Source: Microvelia longipes | Taxonomy: Eukaryota > Arthropoda > Insecta > Hemiptera > Veliidae | Direction: 5' to 3' | Assembly: GCA_018340805.1 (NCBI GenBank) | Contig: JACMZG010001870.1 | Coordinates: forward strand, 48,881,682 to 48,945,681 | DNA length: 64,000 nucleotides | In this document: positions 1 through 12,554 of the stretch, one piece after another | Position numbering within the stretch: the first letter of the stretch is position 1 | Layout: every line of letters starts with the position of its first letter | The notes under the pieces: model-generated | The model's database searches: none | Seen by the model: only the letters and a program-made list of their open reading frames with translations | Told to the model about the DNA's origin: nothing | Position numbers and translations under genes: made by a program

Positions 1-521
1 TAGAAGGAGCACAGGACCATAAACGCAATGTCATTCCACTGATAACACGAAAGCCGGTTGACTGGTGCACTTAAGTAATGCTGCCAACCTGACAACATAA
101 CAATATTTTAAATACGTGTCATAAATATCTATTAATGAAGAAAGATTGTAAAGAACAAATATTATAACTTAAAACACCTGCTGAGTAATTAATAAACCCG
201 TTCTTAGATGGCAAAAGGGTGGCGGAATACGAGAATCTACATTTAGTTGACGAGGACTACTTTTAATTTAATTTTAATAAATACGTTAAACTACAATTTA
301 AAATGCTTTAAATATTGTAATGCACCGATATTTATATTAGTATTTTATGAATAATTAATCATTAATTAATAATAGAACATAATAATTTAGCAACCGGAAG
401 TATTGCCAACGTTTTTTTAGAAAATTGTACATTGTTAGGGTGGCAGCATTACTTAAGTGCAACAGTGAACCGCCTTTCGTGTTACCAGTAGTGCTCCTTC
501 TATATATAGTATTATTTTGAG
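1..521. mobile_element. MITE-8, copy 1 (left end outside window)
   Basis: Near-inverted ends: AGAAGGAGCAC and ACACGAAAGCCGGTT on the left mirror the right end, which finishes GTGCTCCTTCTATATATAGT then ATTATTTTGAG. Long terminal inverted repeats of about 90 bp flank an AT-rich core without coding capacity. It is the same family as 30653-31190 and 50641-51182, where 8-bp duplications are visible. Confidence 0.8.
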
Positions 522-556
522 GGTATTATAGATGCAAATTTAACTCTCTGTTCCAG

Positions 557-715
557 GTGGAAGTCCTTAGCGCTCGACTTCACCCGCCACTGGTTTTCGC
601 TCTTCCAGATCACACTAGATTTTCTTTAGTCGATTTTCCTCTTCATCTTCCTTTAGAACTTCTTGGAGTGGATACTTGTCTAACTGTGCTGTCTCTTATA
701 CTTCTAGAGCATAAG
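557..715 (+). CDS. Rab3-GEF: Rab3-GEF exon A: c[17 protein letters not shown] block
   Basis: The exon follows a TTCCAG acceptor and encodes 53 codons, phase 0 at both ends. It carries [14 protein letters not shown] and [17 protein letters not shown], a hallmark of the cDENN module in MADD proteins, and ends with LILLEHK. The donor is AAG/GTTAAT, weaker than the GTAAGT donors elsewhere in the gene. The first base of the exon is the G of a GTG valine codon, so no start codon is implied. Upstream exons are outside the window. Confidence 0.93.
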
Positions 716-884
716 GTTAATATTAATGTTCACTCTTATAATAGGCTAATCGGATAGAAATATATTTCTCTCCGTTACCTTTAAGTTAATACCGTTAGGG
801 TATTTTAAATTAGTAATAATATGTAATATACATAATTTAAAATTATTAAAATTCCCTAAAAACTTAGCAGTACGTAAAGAGACG

Positions 885-1060
885 AACATAAATTTACCTG
901 AACTTTTTGCGTCAACACATCGGATTCGGTCGTCCTCAGAACATAAAAATCATCAAATTTACACCGCAACACATCTTCAGACTTGCTTCGCTCGTCCTTA
1001 AGCAGAAAATAAAGTCGTTTTATTTCCTCACTCGATGCTGCTTAACTTTTGTGAACCAAT
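885..1060 (-). repeat. 5S-like repeat family, short fragment
   Basis: On the minus strand this reads AAAAGTTAAGCAGCATCGAG, then GACGAGCGAAGCAAGTC and the CCGATGTG block, in the same order as in the full copies at 28.6, 44.4 and 49.9 kb. The 5S-like part is cut after the AAGCAGC box. Confidence 0.6.
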
Positions 1061-1129
1061 AAAAACCTAGGTGTAACCTGGGTTTTTTGGATTTTTAGGG
1101 TAAACACAATAATTTTCCTTATACCTACG

Positions 1130-1915
1130 ATAATAGGGGAGGAAAAGTAACTAGCGAAAATTCTCTATTACGCTCTTTAATAATAATTAATACCTGTTTT
1201 ATGCACCATTGGAGTAAATAATGCTATTATTTCCCTGAGCAGTTTGTTGGTTCCTATGTAGTAAGCCAAGGAAACCAAAGTAATTAACTTCCGAGGCGAA
1301 GCCGAGGGATATATGTGTTTTATCTCGAGGCAAAAACCGAGGAAGTTTTTGAGTATTAACTCCCGAGGCGAAGCCGAGGGATGTAATTTCAAGGGGAAAT
1401 ACATTTTCTCCCAAGGTGCATACATGATTTTATCCTCCAGAACATTGATTATATTTTTATTGATTATAGTTTTTATGCGTTTTATTGTATTTTATTCTGT
1501 TTTTTTTGGTTGGACCCCCTTATAAATTTAGGGGGTGCTGCCTCCAAAAAATCAATTTTCTTTATTGCTCTAAACAACTTCTTTGTTGTTAAAAAAAATC
1601 GGTCGGGCCCCCTTTATAAATTTTGGGTATTCTGCCGCCCAAAAAAGAAGAAAAATATTGCTCCAAACAGCTTCTTTTGACCTGAAACGGATCTTGAACC
1701 AATAAAAACTTTTTTTGGGTGCCACCCCCGGCAAAATTACAAAAATTGATTGGTCACCTGTATAAATTAGAGAATACCACTCCCAAAATAAAATAACTTA
1801 CCACTCCCAAGGGAGAAAAAGTAACTTTTTCTCCCTTGGGAGTGAAAAGTGCTCCTTTACTCCCTAAAAACTAGTCAATAAACTTTATATTATACACTGT
1901 CTGGAGATAATAAAA
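1130..1915 (+). repeat. Dispersed repeat family C, with GAGGCGAAGCCGAGGGA motifs
   Basis: Two copies of GAGGCGAAGCCGAGGGA (near 1293 and 1368), GGACCCCCTTATAAATT segments, and the end ACACTGTCTGGAGATA are shared, in opposite orientation, with 47335-47950; a related copy is at 41240-41830. It contains the 43-bp palindrome at 1802-1844. No coding potential. Class unknown. Confidence 0.6.
1802..1844. repeat. 43-bp perfect palindrome
   Basis: Arms of 21 bp starting CACTCCCAAGGGAG mirror each other around a single A at 1823. CCCAAGGG is itself palindromic. It lies near one end of the family C copy. Confidence 0.9.
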
Positions 1916-1959
1916 AGAATTTTGTGACCGCACCTTAATTCAATGTGTTTTTGTTGTAG

Positions 1960-2091
1960 TTGGTCGTGCAGTCACGTGACTACAATGCCTTATCTATGTC
2001 AGTGATGGCTTTTGTGACTCTCATGTATCCGTTGGAATATATGTTTCCTGTAATACCTCTCCTACCAACCTGTATGAGCTGCGCTGAACAG
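1960..2091 (+). CDS. Rab3-GEF: Rab3-GEF exon B: c[19 protein letters not shown] block
   Basis: Forty-four codons, phase 0-0, after a TTGTTGTAG acceptor and before a CAG/GTATGA donor. It encodes [15 protein letters not shown] followed by [15 protein letters not shown], the most conserved stretch of the MADD cDENN domain, forming hydrophobic core strands of the Rab-binding face in DENN proteins generally. The join to exon A gives EHK-LVVQSRD, as in homologues. Confidence 0.95.
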
Positions 2092-2699
2092 GTATGATTC
2101 TATGACTACTATGCCTGGTGTATGTTTTTCCTAGCCTGATGAGCACAGGAGCGTTACTCTGACTGCAATCTGCATTGCCTTGTCCTGAAAATTCAGGACT
2201 TTCAATAGCTGTTTATATAAAAATATAAATGTTTCTGCCTTATGGTTTCAAAAGTAGAAAGTCTGGCAGTGGGGCACGTGCTGTTTCTTGCTAAATGTTA
2301 TTGAAACTTATTGTATAGACTCTTCTGTAAATTAGATGCAAAATGCCTGCACTAGGACTCATAAGGTAGAACACTATCTTTTATCTAAAGGAGTTAGGAA
2401 AAGAGCTAAACAACATGGCCTACTACTACCTCTCTCTAATTATTATCTCTACTATCGCTATAAGTAACAGTAAAGGAATATTAGTAACAAAGAAATTTAA
2501 AAAAAAAAGTTAAAACCAGACAGCTGTTGCAATTTTAATTTACTGGAGCTATTGTAAGGAACTTAAGAACCTAATCGTCTTCAGGGAAACGTTTATGTAA
2601 AAACTAAATCAACCAGGTACAGTAGAAAACTTGAAATATATAATTAAGTAAGTATAACTTAGTTAAACTTACTTAGTGATTTAAAATCCTGTAAAAATA
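2092..2699. other. Intron stretch, nothing recognised
   Basis: AT-rich intron sequence between exon B and the SINE. No open frame, inverted repeat or tandem array worth naming. Confidence 0.6.
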
Positions 2700-2945
2700 C
2701 AGTCTAAATATAAAAATAAAAATAAAATGCCCGTTTTAGGGCCTTTCGACCCATCAGGGTATTCACCCTGCGGGAACAACCTCAGGAGGGTTGCATCTAC
2801 TACACTCTAAGAATTAATTAAAGTTGGCGAAATCTTTTTAATACAAATACTATTCATAAAATCTTAGAGCATAGCCCGGGCTGCGAACCCCGGACCTCCG
2901 GTGCCGAAATCGAACGCCTTTACGATCACGGCCACGGAGGCAGAC
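2700..2945 (-). mobile_element. tRNA-derived SINE
   Basis: Read on the minus strand the head is tRNA-like. TGGCCGTGATCG (2923-2934) fits a pol III A box and GGGTTCGCAGCCC (2878-2890) fits a B box with its flanking stem. The 3' side ends in an A/T-rich tail at 2702-2728. There is no clear target duplication. Confidence 0.72.
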
Positions 2946-2974
2946 GTCTTAATATGGAACTTTGTTTTTTTCAG

Positions 2975-3045
2975 CTGTTACTGGCTCCAACACCATTTGT
3001 AATAGGAGTTCCGGCTAGTTTCTTACTCTACAAGAAAAATTTTAG
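2975..3045 (+). CDS. Rab3-GEF: Rab3-GEF exon C: cDENN, LLLAPTPFVIGVPASF block
   Basis: A short 71-nt exon, phase 0 at entry and 2 at exit. It encodes LLLAPTPFVIGVPASFLLYK, a DENN hallmark (the P-hydrophobic-IG-hydrophobic segment). The acceptor is TTTTTTCAG and the donor TTTAG/GTAAGT. The split arginine codon (AG|G) is completed by exon D. Confidence 0.95.
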
Positions 3046-3374
3046 GTAAGTGCACAAAAATAAATTCTTGTTGGAATTAAAAACTTCTGCTAGGCATCAT
3101 GAGATTAAGAGTGAATAGAAATCTTTGTGAATAATGTATATTGGCACTACAAATTCCATTTTATTTCTCCGAAAGTTAAATATATCCCTTGATAATTGAG
3201 TTGTCTAAGAAACGTAGAAAAATCACATTTTTGAAAAATACAGCACGTTACTGCGGCCAAATGGTTGCAAGGATTAAGCCAAAAATCTGCATTTTTTGTT
3301 CTTTCTATATTGCCTACCTGTTGGTCAAATTATATAAAAATCGAAGGAATCAAGTGTTTTTACCTGTGTTGGTT

Positions 3375-3606
3375 TAATATGGAATATCAACTATATCATA
3401 TGGAATATCAACTATATCGTATGGAATATCAACTATATCGTATGGAATATCAGCTATACCATATGGAATATCAACTATATTGTATTGAATATCAGCTATA
3501 CCGTATGGAATATCAACCATCCGTATGGAATATCAACTATATCGTATGGAATATCAGCTATACCGTATGGAATATCAGCTATACCGTATGGAATATCAAC
3601 CATACT
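3375..3606 (+). repeat. 21-bp minisatellite
   Basis: About eleven units of ATGGAATATCAACTATATCG plus one base, with C/T and A/G variants, one short unit at the centre. Because 21 is a multiple of three it gives a false open frame with a repeated seven-residue pattern. It lies in the intron between exons C and D. Confidence 0.9.
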
Positions 3607-3848
3607 GTGTGATACATTTTACCATGATTGCTTTATTTTAATGACTACTCATGGGTATTATTATACCTTGGAGATTAATATGTTTAAGGAAGGTAGTAAA
3701 GTAGGTAGTTGCCTACTTGCCAGGTCAGAAAAGTTAGTAAAGTGAGTAGTTGCTTTATTGCCAGGTCATCTTTTAATAAACTATCTCTATTTTATTTCTT
3801 CTTTATTTTCTTTATTTCTATTTCCATAGGTCACTTTTTACTTTCCAG

Positions 3849-3978
3849 GCTTCCAGATGATATTTGGTTAATAGACTTGGATGCCAACAAGATTACGGCC
3901 CCAACGAATGAGGGAGTGGATCACGTGCCTCAACTACCTGAACCCGAAGGAACCATACTCAAGAACCATCTGAAGCAG
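3849..3978 (+). CDS. Rab3-GEF: Rab3-GEF exon D: end of cDENN, LPDDIWLIDLD block
   Basis: 130 nt, entering in phase 2 and leaving in phase 0. It encodes LPDDIWLIDLDANKITAPTN followed by LPEPEGTILKNHLKQ, the typical end of cDENN in MADD. The donor CAG/GTAATT opens a very long intron that reaches 29833 in this assembly, though part of that length is probably artefact. Confidence 0.95.
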
Positions 3979-4129
3979 GTAATTTAACGAATACTGGATA
4001 GACAAATCATTTTTAGTGAATTTGCTTTGAAAAAAATCGCTAACGGGATGACTTGTACTTGGACCTGGGAGTGTGACGAAAGGCCGTTTCAGACGAAAAA
4101 TTGGTTTATATGTATTTGTATGCATGTAC

Positions 4130-4440
4130 TAACAGACAAACGAACGGTACAAAGTACTTGGGTCAGACGGGTAGAAAATTTAGTACTAGACTTTCAGAGC
4201 ACCTGAAGAGAACATCCAGCAAGCACATACACAGCACGTCCATCTTATCATAATAAATCACGTAAACGCACCTCAAGAAGCCAATATTCTTTACTATGGA
4301 GACAAAAGACGTAAGCTGAATTTTTTAGAAAATTTTTAGAATTCAAGAAAGTTTTGGCGACCTTGATTTAGTTTAAATGAAAGAGGAGAGAAAACGTCCC
4401 TTATTATGGCTAATGAGAGCTCCAGGCCACTTCCTATTTG
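4130..4440 (+). pseudogene. Penelope-like element, GIY-YIG endonuclease relic
   Basis: The frame at 4130 reads KYLGQTGRKFSTRLSEHL, fitting the GIY-YIG nuclease domain at the C-terminus of Penelope-like retroelements. After a frameshift, APQEANILYYGDKRRKLNFL matches the downstream conserved block, with a short tail beyond. Stops and frameshift show it is dead. It is truncated upstream; no reverse transcriptase is seen. Confidence 0.68.
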
Positions 4441-4635
4441 TATGACTCTGGTCTTCTCCGTGTTTAATTCGTACCTAACTCTTTACTTTATCCTTTATAC
4501 TATTCCCTTTTCATCTTTGATTTGAGTGTTGATACGCTGATTTTAATTTCTTATTTATTTATTAAGAGACTTTTTATCTGTCTTTTGTTTTTATATTGAT
4601 TAAGTTATACCTTGATAAATGATAAATTATCTTAC

Positions 4636-4659
4636 CTGTAGATAATCGGTGTACCAAAT

Positions 4660-4706
<47 letters not shown>

Positions 4707-7700
4707 ATTTTCCTGTTCGTTGGACCTCAAAAAGAGGGTTGAGCAGATAAAAAGTTTAAAAATGGCGAAATTGAGCGAAATAGAGCGAAAAAATAGCATT
4801 TTGAGGGCACTTTTTTGCGTTTTTGCCATATTGGTTCAGCAGCTAGTAACGGAGCGTTATTAACTGTATTCTGCTTAAAGATAAGACTGTCCTGTAAAGT
4901 TTGATACCAATAACATTACATAGTCCTTTTAGATAAGGCACTTATGACCTCTTAAAGTAGTCGAAAATCTGCGAAAAACGTCATTTTTAGGGTGTTTTTA
5001 CAAATTTTACGCTTTTGCTCCTAAACTAGGTAACGGAGAGAACAATGACTATGATCCGCTTAAACCCTACATTCTACTGAAAAGTTTAATACCAATTACA
5101 AAATAGTCCTTTTAGATAAGGTACTTTTTTGCCCTCAGAATACCCCGTAAATACGCTAAAATGAAGCAAAATCTAAGAAAATTATGGTGTCTTGGCACGT
5201 ATTACTCCACTGCTCCCAAACTAGGTAACGGAGCGGATATTGACAAGCCTCGAGTTAAACAATAGACTTCACTGAACAATTTGGTACCAATTACATCAAA
5301 TAGTCCTTCTAGATAAGGCACTTTATGGCTCTCTGAAAATCACGAAGATAAAAAAAAAAAACATTTTCTCAACATTTTACTCTATATCTCCTAAACTAAG
5401 TAACGGAGCAAACATTAACTATGCTCCGCTTAAACACTAGACTTTACTGAAAAATTTAATACCAATTACATCAAATAGTCCTTTTAGATAAGGTATTATG
5501 GCCTTCTGAAAAACCCGAGACTAAGCAATAATGAAGCAAAATCTAAGAAAATCATGGTGTCTTGGCACGTATTACTCCACTGCTCCCAAACTAGGTAACG
5601 GAGAGGATATTGACTATGCTTGGCTTAAACAATAGACTTTACTAAACAATTTGGTACCAATTACATCAAATAGTCCTTTCAGATAAGGCACTTTACGGCT
5701 CTCTGAAAATCACAAAGATAAACCAAATTTTTTTTTTCTTTGAAGTTTCTCGATATTTTACTCCATATCTCCTAAACTAAGTAACGGAGCGATCATTAAT
5801 TATGCTCCGCTTAAACACTAGACTTTATTGAAAAATTTAATACCAATTACATCAAATAGTCCTTTTAGATAAGGTACTTATGGCCTTCTGAAAAACCCGA
5901 GACTAAGCAATAATGAAGCAAAATCTAAGAAAATCATGGTGTCTTGGCACGTATTACTCCACTGCTCCCAAACTAGGTAACGGAGAGGATATTGACTATG
6001 CTTGGCTTAATCAATAGACTTTACTGAACAATTTGGTACCAATTACATCAAATAGTCCTTTTAGATAAGACACTTTATGGCCTTCTGAAAAACCCGAGAA
6101 TAAGCAAAATCTAAGAAAAATCATGGTGTCTTGGCACGTATTACTCCACTGCTCCCAAACTAGGTAACGGAGAGGATATTGAATATGCTTGGCTTAAACA
6201 ATAGACTTTACTAAACAATTTGGTACCAATTACATCAAATAGTCCTTTCAGATAAGGCACTTTACGGCTCTCTGAAAATCACAAGGATAAACCAAATTTT
6301 TTTTTTCTTTGAAGTTTCTCGATATTTTACTCCATATCTCCTAAACTAAGAAACGGAGCGAACATTAATTATGCTCCGCTTAAACACTAGACTTTATTGA
6401 AAAATTTAATACCAATTACATCAAATAGTCCTTTTAGATAAGGTACTTTTTTAACCTCAGAAAAACCCCGAAAATACGCTAAAATGAAGCAAAATTTAAG
6501 AAAATCGTGGTGTCTTGGCGCGTATTACTCCAATGCTCCCAAACTAGGTAACGGAGAGGATATTGACTATGATTGGCTTAAACAATAGACCTCACTGAAC
6601 AATTTGGTACCAATTACATCAAATAGTCCTTTTAGATAAGGCACTTATAGGCCTCAGAAAAAACCGGAATATTTACGAAAATTGCGTTTTTTCTTGTGGT
6701 TTTAAACATTTTATTCTATAGCTCCCAAACTAGGTAATGGAGCGAAAATTATGCTTCGCTTAAACACTAGACCTCCAATGAACAATTCAGTACCAATAAC
6801 AATTATAGTCCTTTTAGATAAGGCACATATTGCTCTAAGAAATATCCCGAAAAATTTGTTGAAATACAAGCAGCTGAAACATGGATTTCGTGCAATACAC
6901 AACTGTTTTTCATACGTAGTCTAACTAACAAACTGCAGGCGCATAAATATTGAATCCAATGAATTTGTAAGCTGTTTATTTTTTATATTTTTATAACATA
7001 GTGTATTCAATACAACCCAACTCTGCGTGATATGTGTAACTATAATTAAAATTTTACAGTCTACGATGAAACAGACTGCCAACTTTTTGTTACAATCTAG
7101 TATTGACATATGAATCTTATTTATAATAAGTTATAAAATAATAGTTAAAACTAAACTCTTAGTATACTACTTAAACTGTTCTATACTTAACCCTTTATTA
7201 AATTTTTAATACTTAATTGCGGAAATTATTTAATTAAATAATTAATGGGTCTTAAATAATTATTTACAGTATGAGATAGTTATAATTATATAGCTTCTAA
7301 AACTACAAAAACCAACCTTTTAAACAATTATTCATTTGGAATATTAAATTAATTATGTAAAAATTAATTACCGTGTTGTTGGTTAGTATAACTAAAAGAA
7401 GTTAGTATGCAACTCTACTAGGTTTTATAAGCCATATAAGTAATAATTCATTTTAAGCTTAATTAAAATGATTCTTTTATCCTGAATTATTTTATTAATT
7501 ACTAGTTTCTAAATTAGGTAACGGAGAAAGTTATAACTAAGCTTCATTTACACACAAGACTGTATAGAAAAAATTACTACAAATTAAAATTTGTAGTCCA
7601 CTTAAATAAGGTACTGTTAGCGATCAGATAATCATAAGTAATTACAAATATTAGAAATTTTATGATTTTTAAGCTGTTCATATATATATTACCTAACTGC

Positions 7701-10700
7701 TCCCAAACTAGGTAAGAACTAGGTAAACTAGGAGAGAACAATAACTATGCTTTAATTTACACATAGGACTGTATAGAATAATGTATTACCAATTAAACAT
7801 TTTAGTCCTCTAAGATAAGGGACTGATAGCGATCAGATAATTTTAAGTAATTACAAAAATTAGACATTTTATGATTTTTAAGCTGTTTATATATATATTA
7901 CCTAACAGCTTTTAAATTAGGTAACGGAGAGAACAATAACTATGCTTCATTTACACATAGGACTGTATAGAATAATGTATTACTAATTAAATATTTTAGT
8001 CCTTTAAGATAAGGACTGATAGCGATCAGATAATGATGATGTGGCGATGAGATACCGTAAGAGAAGAAGTAGGAGGAATATGTGTCTGGCAACTACTTCT
8101 ACCTCACTACTTTTATAAATTGCTGCTAATGCAGGTGGTGTTAGCACGACTCTCAACAACGCCAGTGCTACCCTCATTCGGTTTTACAAAAGGAGAGTGT
8201 GGAACCAATTTTTATACTGGTGATCCTCTATCTGACCTATAGAGGACTCAGAAACAAATCTTGATTTCCATATGGGCTCAGTGCCTTTTCAAATTACATG
8301 TGGGATAATCAAATTCATGATGACCATACCAGATTTCAAGAGGATATACAGAAGAAGGCCTGATCTAAGAGCAGGCATAGAAAAAATTACGTTGTAATGC
8401 TACATTGTAATAAAGATACAATTGTCCAGTGGAATATGCAAGGTCTCTGGAGTTACTGCTCGGAGCTATGGCGATTTCTACTGGAGTGAACACTGATTGC
8501 TCTGGCGATTGTGGAGACCAAGATAACACAGCGCCGGCTTTTAATAAATAAATAAATAAATAAACGTTTATTTACAAAAAAAATTAACTTAATACATACT
8601 TACAAAAATATACTTTTTTGTAAAAGGGATGGACTCTAATGATAACATTAGTTCTTCCGTCCATCCTTTGATACATAAAAATTAGCATATTTTTTTGAAT
8701 ATTTTATCTAATAACAGAAAAAGAGAGAGTTAAGTCATATCTTAATTGCTTAATAAGAAGTCCCATTTAAAAAATCAAGTATGTTGTATTCTTTATTTTT
8801 GTTTTAATAAAAGGAATTTAGTTGTGACAATAGTCAACAGAGTTCGCTACAAACTAAGTTTATAACAAAAAAATTAACAAACACAACTCACTCTCAATTT
8901 TATACAATAAGAAATTAAACAAAAAAATTAAATCAACAAAAATAAATAAATTAATATTATTACGCTTCCAATATTATACTTTTTTTAAAAAAAAATTAGA
9001 AGGTTTAAAAAAAACCGTTGTTAAAACTCTGAAAATAAAATATCAATATTCAACAAAATATAAACTTAAAAATGTCAACAATGACCAGTAATAAAAAGAT
9101 TTGAAGATACTCATGACCTACCTATTAAAACATTTTTTTAATAGGTATACGCAGTAGTATCTTTAGTTAACAACGAGACATAGTCCATCTAAAATTTCTT
9201 CTTGATTTTCTTGATGGTTTTACGCTTTATGATACTTCTTCTCTTAAATTCTATAAAGTGTCACATTGAAATCTTCCATTAAAATGACAATGAGAGGAAC
9301 TATCGGGGGTTAGAGGCTGCAGAAGGTACAGTGCTTAGAAGCAGTAGGTAGAGTGTGAAAGTAGAGTTTAAAAAGGTAGAGTGAACATAAACAGTGCTTA
9401 GACTGTTACCGCCACTGTCTGTAGTTCCGTTGTTAGTTGGACCTTTGCAGTCAGAATATTAACTTAAAAAAATGGCCACGCCAAGCCCACGTTCAGCTAT
9501 TACTGTATATTTTCTAAAAATGATGCAACCTGTGACATTAAAACTTAAAACGCTAAAGTCCATATGTATGGTGATGACACTCAGATATATATTACCTATC
9601 CTGCGAATCTATATTAGAAAGCTGTTCAAGAATTGAATAAAGACCTCGAAAGTTTATTGGAATGGTCATCTAGCCATGGGCTAGATGACCTAGCTCCAAA
9701 AATCCTTAATCTTATTCCTTCTGAATTATTTAAGTTGTCAGTTAAAACTTTCCATAAGAAGGCTAAAATACTTATTTTAAAACATCAAAAAGATGCCAAT
9801 GAGCTTTTCAGAATATAATATCTTCCTTTTTCCCTTACTATCACTATATTGTGCTATATCTTGTTTATTAAAAATTTTTAACTAACTTAAATTCAACTTA
9901 TAAGTTGCTTTAGTATTAAGTACTACTTAAAATTTTGCAATTAGTGCGATTGTAGATTTTTTTTTCCTTTTACTAGGAGCATCAGTATTATTGCTTTATT
10001 ACAGACAGAGGATTAGGAAATTTAAACTATTCAAATTATAATACTACTATTTAAATTTAAACTATATTAATGTGTAATCATAACTTTATGAGACTGATTT
10101 TAACTGATTTTAACTAAATTATTTTTTTATTTCTTTTTTATCTTAATTTTTTATTTTCCTAAATGTTTTTTGTTGAAATAATTATTTTTTATCTTATTGT
10201 TGTATGTACCCATGATGTTTGTAGTTGCTTATTGTTAATTATTTTCCTTTTAAAAAAATGTTTTAATAGGTAGGTCATGAGTATCTTCAAATCTTTTTAT
10301 TACTGGTCATTGTTGACATTTTTAAGTTTATATTTTTGTTGAATATTGATATTTTATTTTCAGAGTTTTAACAACGGTTTTTTTAAACCTTCTAATTTTT
10401 TTTTTAAAAAAAGTATAATATTGGAAGCGTAATAATATTAATTTATTTATTTTTGTTGATTTAATTTTTTTTGTTTAATTTCTTATTGTATAAAAATTGA
10501 GAGTGAGTTGTGTTTGTTAATTTGTTTTGTTATAAACTTAGTTTGTAGCGAACTCTGTTGACTATTGTCACAACTAAATTCCTTTTATTAAAACAAAATA
10601 AAGAATACAACATACTTGATTTTTTTAAATGGGACTTCTATTAAGCAATTAAGATATGACTTAACTCTCTCTTTTCTGTTATTAGATAAATATTCAAAAA

Positions 10701-12542
10701 AATATGCTAATTTTATGTATCAAAGGATGGACGGAAGAACTAATGTTATCATTAGAGTCCATCCCTTTTACAAAAAAAGTATATTTTGTAAGTATGTATT
10801 AAGTTAATTTTTTTTGTAAATAAACGTTTATTTATTTATTTATTTATTAAAAGCCGGCGCTGTGTTATCTTGGTCTCCACAATCGCCAGAGCAATCAGTG
10901 TTCACTCCAGTAGAAATCGCCATAGCTCCGAGCAGTAACTCCAGAGACCTTGCATATTCCACTGGACAATTGTATCTTTATTACAATGTAGCATTACAAC
11001 GTAATTTTTTCTATGCCTGCTCTTAGATCAGGCCTTCTTCTGTATATCCTCTTGAAATCTGGTATGGTCATCATGAATTTGATTATCCCACATGTAATTT
11101 GAAAAGGCACTGAGCCCATATGGAAATCAAGATTTGGACTAAAATGTTTAATTGGTAATACATTATTCTATACAGTCCTATGTGTAAATTAAAGCATAGT
11201 TATTGTTCTCTCCTAGTTTACCTAGTTCTTACCTAGTTTGGGAGCAGTTAGGTAATATATATATGAACAGCTTAAAAATCATAAAATTTCTAATATTTGT
11301 AATTACTATGATTATCTGATCGCTAACAGTACCTTATTTAAGTGGACTACAAATTTTAATTTGTAGTAATTTTTTCTATACAGTCTTGTGTGTAAATGAA
11401 GCTTAGTTATAACTTTCTCCGTTACCTAATTTAGAAACTAGTAATTAATAAAATAATTCAGGATAAAAGAATAATTTTAATTAAGCTTAAAATGAATTAT
11501 TACTTATATGGCTTATAAAACCTAGTAGAGTTGCATACTAACTTCTTTTAGTTATACTAACCAACAACACGGTAATTAATTTTTACATAATTAATTTAAT
11601 ATTCCAAATGAATAATTGTTTAAAAGGTTGGTTTTTGTAGTTTTAGAAGCTATATAATTATAACTATTCTCATACTGTAAATAATTATTTAAGACCCATT
11701 AATTATTTAATTAAATAATTTCCGCAATTAAGTATTAAAATTTAATAAAGGGTTAAGTATAGTAACAGTTTTAAGTAGTATACTAAGAGTTTAGTTTTAA
11801 CTATTATTTTATAACTTATTATAAATAAGATTCATATGTCAATACTAGATTGTAACAAAAAGTTGGCAGTCTGTTTCATCGTAGACTGTAAAATTTTAAT
11901 TATAGTTACACATATCACGCAGAGTTGGGTTGTATAGAATACACTATGTTATAAAAATATAAAAAATAAACAGCTTACAAATTCATTGGATTCAATATTT
12001 ATGCGCCTGCAGTTTGTTAGTTAGACTACGTATGAAAAACAGTTGTGTATTGCACGAAATCCATGTTTCAGCTGCTTGTATTTCACAAAATTTTCGGGAT
12101 ATTCTTAGAGCAATATGTGCCTTATCTAAAAGGACTATTAATTGTTATTGGTACTGAATTGTTCATTGGAGTCTAGTGTTTAAGCGAAGCATAATTTTCG
12201 CTCCATTACCTAGTTTGGGAGCTATAGAATAAAATGTTTAAAACCACAAGAAAAAACGCAATTTTCGTAAAATATTCCGGTTTTTTCTGAGGCCTATAAG
12301 TGCCTTATCTAAAAGGACTATTTGATGTAATTGGTACCAAATTGTTCAGTGAGGTCTATTGTTTAAGCCAATCATAGTCAATATCCTCTCCGTTACCTAG
12401 TTTGGGAGCATTGGAGTAATACGCGCCAAGACACCACGATTTTCTTAGATTTTGCTTCATTTTAGCGTATTTTCGGGGTTTTTCTGAGGTTAAAAAAGTA
12501 CCTTATCTAAAAGGACTATTTGATGTAATTGATATTAAAAAT
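4636..12542. mobile_element. Giant foldback element, contig A copy (right end cut by gap)
   Basis: The element starts at 4645 with ATCGGTGTACCAAATAGAAA and a poly-T run, after the 9-mer CTGTAGATA (4636-4644). The left arm (about 4645-9150) is mirrored from 10249 until the N gap. Much of the arm is ~190-bp units carrying TAGTCCTTTTAGATAAGG and ACTAGGTAACGGAG (near 5024, 5220, 5594, 5976, 6165, 6547, 6733, 7515, 7918 and others). The centre, 9150-10248, carries a reverse-transcriptase relic. No transposase is seen, so it is non-autonomous. The layout resembles FB/Galileo-type foldback elements of flies; the superfamily is not proven. Confidence 0.82.
9555..9818 (+). pseudogene. Non-LTR reverse transcriptase relic in foldback centre
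   Basis: VHMYGDDTQIYI (YGDD at 9567-9578) is the catalytic palm motif of non-LTR reverse transcriptases. After a stop comes AVQELNKDLESLLEWSSSHG, the usual helix after the motif. Then, with an internal deletion, DDLAPKILNLIPSELFKLS resembles the end of such ORFs. The copy at 18980-19235 carries the same stop and the same deletion, so it was dead before the element multiplied or was assembled twice. Confidence 0.68.
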
Positions 12543-12552
12543 NNNNNNNNNN
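12543..12552. other. Assembly gap (10 N)
   Basis: Ten N bases in the right arm of the foldback element. The sequence after the gap is unrelated to the arm, so the gap joins two contigs. Confidence 0.98.
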
Positions 12553-12554
12553 TA

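Noticed and set aside
2877..2945. A true tRNA gene on the minus strand
   Set aside because: A and B boxes are present, but the acceptor stem does not pair and the sequence runs into an A/T-rich SINE tail.
3265..3612. 115-residue frame with repeated MEYQLYR
   Set aside because: Product of a 21-bp minisatellite in an intron; no start context or homologue.
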